Shown here: piece after piece, positions 1-10,618 of the stretch
How the letters are laid out: the number at the start of each line of letters is the position of its first letter
Position numbering within the stretch: the first letter of the stretch is position 1
Source of the DNA: Kappaphycus alvarezii
Taxonomy: Eukaryota; Rhodophyta; Florideophyceae; Gigartinales; Solieriaceae
Direction of reading: 5' to 3'
Assembly (NCBI GenBank): GCA_002205965.3
Contig: NADL03000699.1
Span: 434,001-498,000 of the forward strand
DNA length: 64,000 nucleotides
Translations under genes and position numbers: made by a program
Notes under the pieces: model-generated
The model's input: only the letters and a program-made list of their open reading frames with translations
Database searches by the model: none
Told to the model about the DNA's origin: nothing

Positions 1-1640
1 ACAAGCGCTCCTCTAATTCTTTTGAACCGCCCCCCTCTTTTCGTGTGCGTAACCGCTAATTGTGAAACTCCTCTTACTCTATCATTCAGTCGGGCACCGG
101 CAAACGTAACTATGTTCTGTTCTCCCGTCCTCCACGCAATTTTTTCTGCGATATTCGCAAGCTCAGGCGACAGAGATAATGCACCACCTTGAAACCTTGA
201 GATATTACAAAGAACGCCGAATGGTCTGGAGTGCTTGACTTACATCGACTCCCATCGAAAAAGTAGAATGATGGAGATATTGGAATTGAATTTGTGCCCG
301 GATTGCAGATGTTGGGTCGATATTTAGTTCATCGCCCCTATATTTATTCCACATGGCTCTGGCTCGGTGCGATTGAGAAGAAAAGAGTATGAGAAATGCT
401 GCGGTGAGAGGAGGCCGTTGGTAACGGTAGACAGCAAAATTATTCCTTGCAGGAGCACAACGCTCCTGTCGAGCACGACTTTCATTAGAAACTGACTCTC
501 ATCTCCAACCAGTCTTCGTATCCGTATTAGAAATAAAGTACCGAAATGCTGCTTGCTTGACTCTTTATGAGAGTGCTGCTCATCGAAACATATTTGCTCC
601 ATTCATTATTACGATTCTATGTAGTGAGAAGTGTTTGCATGACAAAGCATTGAATTACGATAGGGCCCTGGAAGCATTATATACATCATTTGCTTTGCTT
701 GGGTCTCTTTGCGGTCGAACCCCAGGCGAAGCTCTACTTCTAGCAGGGGTTTGCTCTACAAAAGCCCAGGAGATTTTCATTTGCCAAGTGGGGCTTGCAA
801 GCGGGGTTTGCCCAGTAATAAAGCCAAGATGGTTAGCTAAGGCAGTTTTCTCCAGAGCACTATGAGGGACGAGAATCACAACATATGCCGAGCAAGTAGA
901 TAGCAAAAACTGAATTTCCAGCAACTTAAATTTACTACTATCTTTTTACAGGGCCCTGTGATACTAAATTAAAGAAATAATGGAGGGACATAAATGGCAC
1001 TTGACACTTTCCAACTGTGGTCCAAGTTTGCTTTGAATTCAGTTTGGTTTGTGTTGTTCGGACAGTCTGAAAGTATTGATACTCAGCCCTGAAAATAGCT
1101 CGAAATTACGTGTAGTGAACCCTTAGGTGTCCCATAATTGGATTTGTCGCACGTTCTGTCGAGATTTTTTCACTCCCTTGTACCAGAAATGGGCGCAGTG
1201 CTAATCTTATGCTTCGAGAAACAAAATATACTATGATATACAATGATCTCTCCCAATCTCCCTCGTACCTGACAACTTCAACGGCAACCCCCGTTTCAAT
1301 AACACTGATTTTCAGGGATTCTTCTCGATATTTTAAAAGTTTACGAGAACTTAACTACTATTGGATTCGAGCACCCTACTTCTGAGTATTGACTATTGTC
1401 CGGGAATTGCGAACAATTTATGGGTTCTAAATCAATCGAAGACTTATCGAAAACGTCATGAAAAAGGGGCGGCTTATTATTGTGGGCAATAAAATAGGAT
1501 TATTCTGCTTTGCAAAGGGATTAGGTGTCAACATTGACCAGGAGTTTGTACATACTGACAGCTTATTATGCAGCATTCCACTTCTTGTTAAACGGGAGGG
1601 AATAAGAGGTACAGTAGTTTACTTCGTCTTGTGACACTTC
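1..1640. other. Left-edge stretch without a recognisable gene
   Basis: Open frames up to about 100 codons exist on both strands around 560-920, but they overlap each other, show no domain or motif I recognise, and have no splice pattern linking them. I see no RNA gene. It may be intergenic DNA or old element debris. Confidence 0.5.
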
Positions 1641-1720
1641 TAACGTGTGGAATCTAAACGGAGTTTGGGAGAAGGAAAGGAGGAAAAGAAACGGATCGGG
1701 GCCTCCGCCAGCCTTGACTA

Positions 1721-1888
1721 CATCACCGGGTCAAGGCAGGCGAGGGTGCATGCGCCACTAGACAGTACAGCTTGTGCTGCGTGTCTATGCATGAGGTCCA
1801 TTTTGGTCCTCGAGATGCTCTCCATTGCCCTCGTGGCCACATTTGCTGCCAATTCCGAGATGAAAGCAGACGCCCCCGGGTACCTTAT
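1721..1888 (-). mobile_element. LINE 3'-end remnant A (restriction-like endonuclease family tail)
   Basis: The minus-strand frame reads ...ASAFISELAANVATRAME followed by MDLMHRHAAQAVLSSGACT. It matches residue by residue in spacing the tail of remnant B at 2844-3455, which has DACAVLNDVARNVAVRALE and VLMQRHAAAAVMSNAACL. In this family the segment is the extreme C-terminus of the RT-endonuclease polyprotein, after the nuclease domain. Only about 55 codons survive, so this is a 5'-truncated or eroded copy. The copies are diverged, so it is not a recent duplication. Family assignment is by comparison with the other copies in this window. Confidence 0.6.
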
Positions 1889-1899
1889 CCAAGAACAGA

Positions 1900-2843
1900 T
1901 GTAGGGATTCCCACCAGCCTCTCCCTTCTCTCCGCAGATAGGAGTCCTTCGTACCTTGCACGTTTTGCAGATCGGGCCCGCGTTCAAGGAATTTTTGCGG
2001 TTGAAGTTGTTAAAATGTCTTTGTTAAAAACGATACCAGACAACTCAGAGTTGATTCGTTTAGGTCCCAAACATTCAATTTGGAGTAGTGATGTATGATT
2101 GAGAGCTTGTCTACCTCTACGGGGTCGATACAGAGTGGTGTCCTACTTCCGCGTTACTCGTACTTTGTGTTGACTCATTTAAATTTACTGTCTCCCAACG
2201 CCGTCCTTGTGGTGCTGTACAAAACCTGTTTACATCCGTTTGTCTACGTCCGCCGTTAGAACTGAACTTCAGTGAAGTAGTTTATTTGCTTTTGAAAACT
2301 GCTTGAAAGCGAGGCGTTTCTTGTATTTCCATATCGGTTTGCGGCCTTTTCAAGACTGTGCAAATGCGAATTTCCGAAGGGATGAAACTTCCAAATGAAA
2401 AAATGAGGGATTTGCAACGATCTCAGCGTTGCAATGCTTGAAAGGTCTCGGTAGTTGCACATGCTCCGGTAGGGCAATGCGAACGTAACATTGGCCAGAT
2501 AAGAACTGCAGCCATTACCACGTAGACCGTCTTTGAGTTCGCATTGCTTGAAGGAACTTTACTAAGCCACTATCAAGGCGGCTTCTAGATAGCGCTTTCA
2601 CACAAAATTGTAATTGGAACAAGACGGCAGAAGCTCCCAGAATACACTTCCTGACTACAGCGAGTTTACAGCCGACCGTCGTGGAAAGCACTCCTTCTCT
2701 GAATGCCGGAATCTCCAGAAAAGGGGAACGTTTGGTTGTTTTACTCTTGGAAGATATATCCGATCTATCCCATGGTTTTCCAGACGACCACAATCGACTC
2801 AAAAGGGTATACCGACACAGTAATGGGGAAGGATCTACGCTCC
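1900..2843. other. Spacer between LINE remnants, no gene seen
   Basis: Short open frames of 60-108 codons overlap on both strands with no recognisable content. A minus-strand frame at 2515-2802 (95 codons) is the longest of note and I cannot assign it. It may be further eroded LINE sequence. Confidence 0.4.
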
Positions 2844-3760
2844 TTAAAATGCTACCTTCAGGCCAGCCATCAAGCAGGCCGCATTGGACATGACGGCTGC
2901 TGCAGCGTGCCTTTGCATCAAAACCCCCCGAACCTTTCCGTACGTCTCCAGTGCCCTCACAGCCACGTTCCTTGCCACGTCATTTAGCACTGCACATGCA
3001 TCCGGGTGCCAACCTCCAAGAGTGGAGACTGGCACAGGCACGACCATACCTCTGGTGGAGGTCGCGATAAAGGATTGATATCTTCTCTGCTTTGAATTTC
3101 GCGCCGCATTCAGAGAGGACATCGGGGTGAAGGCCCTCACTCTTCTGTTGGAGGGAGCGAGGGGATTCACGAAGGTAACATCAAAAAGTCGGTCCCTCCG
3201 CTGCTTCCCATTGCCTGGATGTCTGGTCTCGTGCGGTGGAGACCATGGCGTGGCTCTACAACAGGATGACGAGCAGCTCTTGCCAGGTCTTTCGCGAGAA
3301 GGGTTACTTGGCGATCGTGTCGGTTGATCCGTTGGGCTCCATGCAAGCAGTGCATCAGATGATCGCCATGTACATCGAGTGTGTCCGGGCAATTCCTTCT
3401 CGGGCATGGCGTGCCAGGGTGAAAAAGTGGGACTTGACAGTAGTATTGAAGCCACACCGAGAATTCTCGAGGGTCAAAGCTTGTCTGTAGTCCGGGGCAT
3501 GGGGGACAATACACCATTCCTTGGCTCCCGGGAGGGCCATAGACGCGCGGAACGCCTGCCTCCTCGAATCCCAAGAGGAATTCGTTCTTGCACTGCTTCA
3601 TGGATTGCGTCCGTCAGCGTCTTCTGCGATAGTGTTTTTTGCGAGCAAATTAAACTGAACGGGATAATCCTAGACGGCAGGCAAGAGGTCGACCACCTCC
3701 GATGGGCATCTGCAGCTGCTTCGTGTGTTCCTAGCTCCTTAATAGGCGTTGGGAGCAAGG
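2844..3760 (-). mobile_element. LINE 3'-end remnant B: zinc knuckle plus restriction-like endonuclease
   Basis: This minus-strand stretch carries the C-terminal module of endonuclease-bearing non-LTR retrotransposons. In order it shows FDPREFSVWLQYYCQVPLF, a Cys-Cys-His-Cys knuckle (CPRRNC...HGDHLMHC), INRHDRQ, RPDIQ, FDVTFVNPLAPSN and then STLGGWHPDACAVLNDVARN with an RHAAAAVMSNAA tail. RPD-x(n)-DVT is the PD-(D/E)XK-type nuclease signature known from R2/CRE-like LINEs. The module is spread over at least two reading frames (frames at 3601-3167 and 3455-2844), so it is frameshifted. The RT domain is missing, although the frame at 3758-3474 may carry the linker before the knuckle. It is one of a row of three tails in the same orientation. 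Confidence 0.75.
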
Positions 3761-4059
3761 TCTTGCAAAGCTTGTTAGAAGAGTGCCTTGGCGTTGGTTC
3801 TGCACTACACCGCGATCATGTTAAATCATCGAAAACTGCGCACATACCCCACCACCTGACCACCAGACAGGGATCGTGGCGTCACCACCCCCTAAAATCT
3901 GTACAACAAAAAGGTCTCTTTTTCTCAGAATGGGCGGAAGGGTGGGGTGATTTAATTTTGAAAGACATCGAGGCTGTTATCCGACATCCTGATTTGCAGA
4001 GGAGCCTAACTGATATAAGGCCAGAATGGACACCCACAGTGTCACTCAAAAGACCTTTG

Positions 4060-4175
4060 TAAGATCGGCCATTCTGCAGGCAGCGTTTGACCTCAAAGCA
4101 GCTGCAGGGTGCCTTTGCATGAAGACTAAACGAACCTTTTCGAACTTTTTCACCGCTCCGACTGCAACGGTTTTT
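4060..4175 (-). mobile_element. LINE 3'-end remnant C
   Basis: On the minus strand the sequence reads VRLVFMQRHPAAALRSNAACRMADL, closely parallel to VRGVLMQRHAAAAVMSNAACL in remnant B. Only about 40 codons are recognisable. It is the third tail of the same family and orientation within 2.5 kb, which suggests repeated insertion nearby or tandem duplication followed by decay. Between B and C (3760-4060) I see nothing I can assign. Confidence 0.55.
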
Positions 4176-4271
4176 CTCTCAGAAAAGATATCTCTATACA
4201 TCAGAGAATAACGAGATATACTTTCTAACGAAATATAAAGTGATTTAGATTAGCAGCACTGCCAGAGGGGG

Positions 4272-4904
4272 GGAATGTTTGGGTTAAATGGATGTGTTTT
4301 ACTCAGTTTTCCTGATGACAATTGAGTTTGTCTGTGTTTCGAAGACTCTTCAATTATACCAACCCACATATCTACCACAGTAAATTAACCCCCATTTACA
4401 CATTATTGGCTACGTCTTAAACATGGATAAACATGCCTTCACAACCAACAGCTTACCCACCACTGCGACTTACTGAACCTTCGCGGAATGTTTGGGTTAA
4501 ATTGGGTTTACTTGAATGGGTTCGTATACTTTATTTCCTGCTAAGATCAATCGCAGACTAGGACTACTGTAAATAGGGTAACCACTTATGGAATGTTTGG
4601 GTTGGTTAACTGCGAGTGGAACATCGTTTGAAAATCCCATTAGCCTGTGCAGAGGTTACCGTTCAATGATGCGTTTTACATGGATGGATTGGTCTGACTT
4701 CAACTCTGAAGACGGCGACGGCGTCGATGACGCTGTTGACCAAGCGGAGGAGCTGGACCTTGCGGAGGTGGTGGTTCAGTAAGTAGCGATGGTGCGTGGC
4801 GGTCTGGCACACATGTTAACTCATGTTTACGACGTAGTCACTATTTGGATAATTCCGGAACTTACCCGTACGTATCGTCCAAGTGTAAACCACCCAAATA
4901 TTTC
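4272..4904. repeat. Repeated GGAATGTTTGGGTT block, possible MITE
   Basis: The 14-mer GGAATGTTTGGGTT occurs at 4272, 4485 and 4590. The third copy (ggaatgtttgggttggttaac) is matched by an imperfect inverted partner at 4884-4904 (reverse complement ggaaatatttgggtggtttac). That outlines a roughly 315-bp unit with about 20-bp terminal inverted repeats. A 64-codon plus-strand frame lies inside (4588-4782) and ends in an acidic stretch, but I do not think it is a gene. The block resembles a small non-autonomous DNA transposon or a nested pair. No target-site duplication was established. Confidence 0.35.
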
Positions 4905-4909
4905 CCCAT

Positions 4910-5586
4910 GATTAAGAGATGGCTGCCCTCGACAATTTGCACAGTGGCAGAGCAACAGGGTCATTTAAAAGTTTAAACGCCCATAGCGGTTGGCTCAAAA
5001 TACTCGCTCTCATGAATTCAAAAGGATGTAGACAGCCGAAATTAGAATAGCATCTACAGACAAATTCGCGCACAAAGTAGAAAGTGAAGCCATAGAAGCT
5101 CAATAAATAACTCAAGCAGCATCCTATAACAACAGGTAACACAACCAAAGCAACCAATTGTTGAAAAAATGGAGAAAGAAAAGCAGCTAAACGAAACAGA
5201 AAAGGATGGTAACGAAGGCCTCTAGGACTCTCGACTCAGCTTCTCAGCTAAAAGGGGATATTAATTTGAAAATTGGTAAGCACTAAGAGCAGCAAATTTT
5301 ATCTAGTTCTGAGCATCTGATCTTCTGCATGGATCAAAGGGAGCGTCCTCTAACTGTGGACCGTAAAGGATCTGAATTGAGTGGGTTCTTTTGCAGCAGA
5401 ATATCTCAGATCATTAGTAGTAATTAGTTGCATGGTCCGACTACAAAAAGGTTGATTTAAGCAGATTAGAAGGGTCTCGTCAACACCGAAACAAAAACCG
5501 CTAGGATAAAAGAGCTTTATGGAAAATATCTTCAATTCTCGCGTATACTATGGTTTTATCGAAAAGTGGAGTCGTGTGTTGGGGTG
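4910..5586. other. No gene seen
   Basis: This AT-rich stretch has only short overlapping frames. It probably contains the 3' flank of the five-exon gene that ends at 5587. Confidence 0.4.
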
Positions 5587-6325
5587 TTACGGTTTAGAGC
5601 TGCTTTTCTTACTGAATTAAACATAGAGAAACACAAACACATTTACTAGATTCACTAAAGGTAAAATAGCTAAAACATGACGTATAACATACCCCGCGTT
5701 CTCGTCGCATACGTCGTCAGTAGCCGTCTCGACAGGGATGGCGAAACTAAGAGGGTTAGGTGAGTCAAATTTTGGAAAAGACGATTTCCATGAGATGGTT
5801 AGGGTGCTAGCGTCCCATCCCAAATCACGCTAAAAATTGAGGTATCGTCAGTCCCAGATTTCACGAGATGTGACAGTCATCTTGAGGTGTCCATTCTCTC
5901 ACGAGGGTGGATCGGAGGTACGCAAGTGCCTTCATCTGTCGCGGGCCGATCGGCCCGTCTCTGTAACATGAATTTCACGCTAAAGCCTTCTCGTGGCGAT
6001 CTTCGTTCAGAGAACCGAGAAATCGGTTGACCACTAATTTAGCACCCTCATAGAAGATTTCTGTCTTGCGGAAGCTTACGACTTGTCCGGTTGACGTGTT
6101 GCGAAAGCGATACTCCTGCAAGCGAACTTGAGAGCGATTAATGATGCGAGGTATGATATCGAAAATGAAAGAAACCATAATATCCAAATGACACGATATT
6201 TCAAATCACAATGCACTGAGCGACCGAAGGACGCACAATTTTGATTCGACACGTGTAAAGAAAACAATACTCAAAGGATTCAAACAAATGAAACAAAGAA
6301 CAACGATGACTTGTGAATGGGCCAT
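5587..6325 (-). CDS. Unrecognised five-exon gene, about 114 residues
   Basis: Reading the minus strand with GT-AG junctions gives one continuous frame: exons 6325-6237, 6115-6080, 5960-5903, 5829-5693 and 5611-5587. The introns are 121, 119, 73 and 81 nt. Donors are GTGCGT, GTAAGC, GTGAGA and GTATGT; acceptors end TTGCAG, TTACAG, TTTTAG and ATTCAG. Phases agree at every junction and the total is 345 nt including TAA. The product starts with a hydrophobic stretch (MAHSQVIVVLCFICLNPLSI), possibly a signal or membrane anchor. It continues through SDGPIGPRQMKALAYLRSTL and DLGWDASTLTISWKSSF and ends in GKKSSSKP. I recognise no family. The 3' exons are better supported than exon 1, whose start could be wrong. 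The retroelement at 6353 begins 28 bp upstream of the proposed ATG. Confidence 0.45.
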
Positions 6326-6352
6326 GAAGGATGAATGGAGGGCGGGAGGCGG

Positions 6353-6675
6353 GAGAACAAGCGACGACTTGAGGAACCAGAAGTTGCGCTAGAGGTTTTC
6401 AAGTTGGCGGTTATATAGCCCTGTTGAACCGGTCTTGATCGTGGTCCAAGTCCCCTTGCGCAAGCGGTACGGCTGCTACGTAGAAACCAGGAAGCATATG
6501 CGGCCGCGGCAGCGAGTGTAGGGTGTACAACGGTAAGCTGCCTACGTGGCCTTCCTAAAAGGTGCTTACAGTCAATTGATGCAACCGTGACCGCGTGACT
6601 TATCCGGAGTGGCAGATCAAGGCCACGTTCAACCCCCCTTATCATATTCACCCATAATTTTCCAATTAAAGTACC
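6353..6675 (-). repeat. Downstream terminal direct repeat of the DIRS-group element
   Basis: This 323-bp repeat is identical by eye to 10619-10941 (constant offset 4266). It holds a GGCTATATAA box on the minus strand at 6411-6420 and an open minus-strand frame of about 100 codons that may be chance. The inner boundary is at 6675/6676, where the sequence turns into AT-rich internal spacer. Confidence 0.9.
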
Positions 6676-6727
6676 GAATTAAACATAGAGAAAAACCAAA
6701 TTCAAAGGATTTGCTTCGAGACTGCGG

Positions 6728-7661
6728 TTACAACAAGTGGCCGAAGAAGAAATACGAATCTTCACACGGTTGCACTCTTCCATCCAAATACGATTCTCGA
6801 AACGTTCTGCCGGCTGACCAATCACCCCAGATGAGGATACGGTATTCTTGGACCCCGATCGCTGCGCTTTCAGATGCAGCGCCCATACGTAGAGAGTGTG
6901 AGGACCAAGTAACCTGCGGTGGTGGGGTTATTTTCAGACGAGAGAGCGTAGAAGAAATCCAGATAGATAGGGTGCGTGCGCTAGTAGACAAGCGAGTACC
7001 CGGTAAAGCCCAATAATAGCGCGATTTAGAAGTATTCCCACGGCGTAGAACATCATAACGAAGCCACCAAATCATCAGCTTTCCGAACAGTTTGAATTCC
7101 GACGGTAGGAGAGCGTGTGCGAAACCCGTTGCTTGTTCTTGCGGAGCGCTATTGCGATATCGATAGATTGAGCGTTGACAGCAATGTTGTCCAGTAGCAA
7201 GGATATCCCAGCTTCGCCCCGCTCGAAGAACACGTAGCTCACGAGTATTGCGCAAGAATTTCGTAGAAATTCCAAATCTGTCGTTGGAGAAGTCATGGCG
7301 GCTTGGAAGATTTGGCGGGCCACCGAGCTTGGCAAAGCGCGACGTTCCTTAGAGGCTTCCGGGTCGGTTATGATTTTGCGTTCCAAATCGGCTTGCTGAT
7401 ATGCAGTTACTGCGAGCTGTATCAAAGGGTGAGAGTGAGGGGGCGACCAATCCTGGTGTGAGCAGTTGTAACCGCGGAGAGATAGTTACGAACTGATCCA
7501 GCACTTACACGAGATTCATCAAAGAGCCAACCCAGATAGCGAAGTAAAGGACCTTCGGAGCCCTCCAGTGGGTCGATTCCATCCTGGGAGCAAAAAGTAA
7601 CCCATTTCTTCCATAGTATCTCATTCGAGCGCCAGGTGTTTGGGGTACGTGCCTTTGGCAT
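6728..7661 (-). pseudogene. Tyrosine recombinase region of the DIRS-group element
   Basis: The N-terminal part (NEILWKKWVTFCSQDG, YLGWLFDE, VSAGSVRNYLSAV) is the SAM-like core-binding domain of phage-integrase-type recombinases. Near 6800-6880 lies SSHSLRMGAASESAAIG, the His-x-x-Arg box, followed by WGDWSAGRTFRESYLD, which supplies the candidate nucleophilic Tyr. Such a recombinase replaces the DDE integrase of LTR elements and integrates a circular DNA without making target-site duplications. The region is broken. Confidence 0.75.
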
Positions 7662-7969
7662 GATCCGTGCAATAGTATTCCCCCCGAAGTATTCCCTAAC
7701 CCGGCCGCTGTAAGCACAGATTGCTGGAGAGTCACTGCGAGCGGTAGCGATCGTGCTTCTTCTGCGAGATTTTCCAGACGGCGATGTTCCACGGTGGGAC
7801 GGGCATCGACGGCGGAGCCCACAGAGGCGGTAGGTAGAGGTTGTCGGCGGCGAATACGTGTGGCCGTGACAGTTGGCGCAGGTTGAGAAACCATGATTGA
7901 GCGGGCCAATACGGCGTGACCAAGATTCCTGCGGCCTGTTCCTTGATGATCTTGGCTACGACGAGTGGT

Positions 7970-9682
7970 ATCAACTTGAGGGCGGGTTCCAAAAATTGAC
8001 TTCTGATTTCCAATCCTGGGAGAGCGCGTCTACGGCGAGGGAGCCAGGAGACGCAAACTCGCTGTTGTACCTCCTGCAGATCCGATTGGTGTTGTCTGCG
8101 AATCTGTCGATTGTTGGCGGGAAAGATTCGAGTAGAGGCTGAAGGGGCTTGGTATTGATCCTCCAATCGTCGAGTGTCTGAAGGCGTGACAGTCGGTCGG
8201 CGAAACGGTTGACTGCCGAGGGCAGATACTGTGATTCGATGGTGATCCCGAGTTTGAGAAGCAAGCGGTGTAGCGAACGGAGCTCTGTCATTAAGGGCCG
8301 AGACTTGGTGGTCATCGCATTGAGTATCGATACCACCGCCTGATTGTCCTCCCAAATCTTGAGATGAGTCCCGTTCTTCAGCAACGACGCGAAGGCCCGA
8401 ATATTGTCCGTGACGGCCCGTAGTTCCAGAAAGTTATTGGCTTGACTCGCAGTACGGGGTCCCAGAGTCCGCGAGCCTCCCAACAACCCTGTACCCTGGC
8501 CTCAGATCCGATCCCAATGTTCCTCCCTGTCCGACTCCCGTCGACGCGTCTGAGTGTAGGGCCAATGTTGGCTGTGGGGTAGCGATAGGCCTTTCTGGAG
8601 GATTGGTAGTGAGGTCCCTCCAGAAGCGCAGGTCCCGAAGAGCGGCGTGTAGAAGCCTCACGCGTTTCCCCGTCTTGCTCAGATTCGTCTTGAGAGACTC
8701 GTAAATTGATCGAGTGTAGAACCGGGCGAGGGGCATAGCGAGCGAGCATGAATAGCGACGCCTGCGAAGTGGCGTAGCAGTGATACGTCGACTAGTCGGC
8801 GATTGCGGCGTGCTTGGCGTAATAGTTGCCGGGCAATACCTCGCAACTTTTCCATCCTTCGAGCCGTAATCCCAAAAACTAGACGGTCTGTATCGATTAG
8901 AAATCCCAAATGCTCGATCTGCCTCGTTCCTTCCCAGTGACCTTTGTCCTCCTTTCTCTGAAGTCCACACGAGCGGAGCAGAGAATCGATCTGTCGGCGG
9001 GCCTTGTTGAGGCGTGAAGGACGGTTTAGAGCCACCAAGAAGTCGTCCATGTAGGGATGGATTCGGAGACGTAAGGTTTCCCGGACATATTGAACGAAAG
9101 GTCGCATGAACTTGATGAAGTAGGCGGGAGAGAGTTTCCATCCGAAAGGGAGGGCAACACAGCGAAAGTAGCGATGGTCTACTTTGAACACGAACCAATT
9201 TCGAATATCGGGGTGTAGACGGAAATGGTGGTAACCTTTGGCGATATCGAAAGAAAACATCATGTCGGATTTCTGGAGGTCCAGTGCGAATCCTTCTAAT
9301 GTTTCCATGCGAACGGGATATCCCGAAATAGGGTAGATTGCCGAGAAAGATTGACCACGAGCCGCTTCTTTTCCGCTGAAGTTGTCACAAAGGCGTTGGA
9401 GATAGGGAAGCCAGCTTGGTGTAAGGAAAGAGCGGTCGACTCGGAGATTTCTTCGTAACTGCGACGGTGGAGCGCATCCGATATTGCTGAATCGAAGAAT
9501 TCCCGGTCTTGGGGATCGATGGGGATTTGAGGGAGTTGGAATTTTGTGCGTGAAAGGGAGGTTGTGATGGGTTTTTCGTAGACCCCAAACCGCAAAGCGC
9601 GGACGAGGAATTTCGAGGCGCCGAGGGTTTCGGCCCAGAAGGGAGCGGCGCACTGGGTATTGCGCCAGAGGACGTGGGACAT
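7970..9682 (-). pseudogene. Reverse transcriptase and RNase H region of the DIRS-group element
   Basis: The RT region contains FSFDIAKGYHHFRLHPD, LPFGWKLSPAYFIK and the catalytic PYMDDFLVAL box near 9045, followed by HLGFLIDTDRLVF. The RNase H region contains ALHSDAST, NFLELRAV and WEDNQAVVSILNA. This order (RT, RNase H, then recombinase) is typical of DIRS-group elements. RNase H is followed by a short linker that I cannot assign. The region is broken, as described for the whole element. No protease domain was seen, which is normal for the group. Confidence 0.75.
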
Positions 9683-9717
9683 AGGGACAGAAAGAAAGAG
9701 TCGCGGAGGCGACGTCT

Positions 9718-10557
9718 TTAGTTGGACTTAGAGTCCTTGGAACCTTTTCCGGACTGATTCTTGCGAGGTCGAGAGCCTTGAGCGGCCTGTTTGTTGAACT
9801 CCTTAGCGTATGCCTGGGAGCGCAATTCAGCGAACTTGGCCTTAGTTGAGCGATAGAGCTCAGAAGAATACGGGTAGTCGTCTTCACGAAGGTAACGCTG
9901 GAGCAGGATGGCTTCGGACTTTCCGGACTCGACAGAGTCAGTGAAGAAGTCGGTCCGTTCCAGAACGCGGCTGTAAGTGGCCTCCAAGTAGTGGTGTAGA
10001 ACAGAGAAGAACTCAGTAGCGGCTGAGATGTCTTTGTTCTGGAGGGCCTCGGTGACCCGGTGAGCGCAGGCGATGGCGGTCTCACAGTTGTGCCCAACGT
10101 TCCAGAGTACTTCCGCTTCCCACCCGTCACGAACGTCAGCGGCCTTGATGCGACCGAAAAGACCTTCTGGTTCCGGAATGAACCTCTTGGCGGGATAGGG
10201 AGCGACGGAGCTAGGACGCTGGTACTTGTTGAGTTTGCCGACCTCAGCGTATTCCTGGCGGGTAGCGAGTGTGTCGGCAACTGCGGTTGCAGAGGGCGTG
10301 GGCAGTGTGAACTGAAGAACGCCCGTTTTGTAAGCCTCAGCGGCAGTTGAGGGCTTGACGGTAGGATCAGATACCGGTGGATCTGAATCGGCGGCGGCGG
10401 CGGGCTCTGCGGCAGGAGGGTTCGACGGTCCAGCGGAAGCTTGGAGCAAGTTGACAATCTGCGAGAGCTGGGTTTCGATGCCGGTGACCTTGTTCTCGAG
10501 GGTATGGAGGCGAGAAGCGTCGGACTGCGAGGATTCAGAGGAGGTGGCATGGGACAT
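9718..10557 (-). CDS. gag-like protein of the DIRS-group element (279 aa)
   Basis: One uninterrupted frame. It begins with a Ser-rich start (MSHATSSESSQSDASRL) and a heptad-like coiled coil (LENKVTGIETQLSQIVNLLQ, residues about 18-38). A Pro/Ala-rich linker and a helical central region follow, and it ends in a basic, Lys/Ser-rich tail. There is no CCHC zinc knuckle. Position right after the promoter repeat and before reverse transcriptase, together with coiled coil and basic tail, fits the structural ORF1/gag protein of DIRS-group elements. Primary sequence gives no family match that I can name. The start is chosen as the first Met after the repeat. Confidence 0.65.
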   Translation of the reverse strand: MSHATSSESSQSDASRLHTLENKVTGIETQLSQIVNLLQASAGPSNPPAAEPAAAADSDPPVSDPTVKPSTAAEAYKTGVLQFTLPTPSATAVADTLATRQEYAEVGKLNKYQRPSSVAPYPAKRFIPEPEGLFGRIKAADVRDGWEAEVLWNVGHNCETAIACAHRVTEALQNKDISAATEFFSVLHHYLEATYSRVLERTDFFTDSVESGKSEAILLQRYLREDDYPYSSELYRSTKAKFAELRSQAYAKEFNKQAAQGSRPRKNQSGKGSKDSKSN

Positions 10558-10618
10558 GGTTGATGTGCAAGTGTGATAGTCGACCTAGACAGATTCGTCT
10601 GGAGCTGGTTCGAGGGAT

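Noticed and set aside
4272-4610. Telomere-like TTTGGGTTAA words
   Set aside because: Only three isolated copies, not a tandem TTTAGGG array, so not an interstitial telomere.
8679-10550. A 623-codon minus-strand frame
   Set aside because: Only its last third, from about 9310 down, reads as reverse transcriptase. The first part is a shadow of the gag-like gene in another frame, with Pro/Ser/Arg-rich nonsense.
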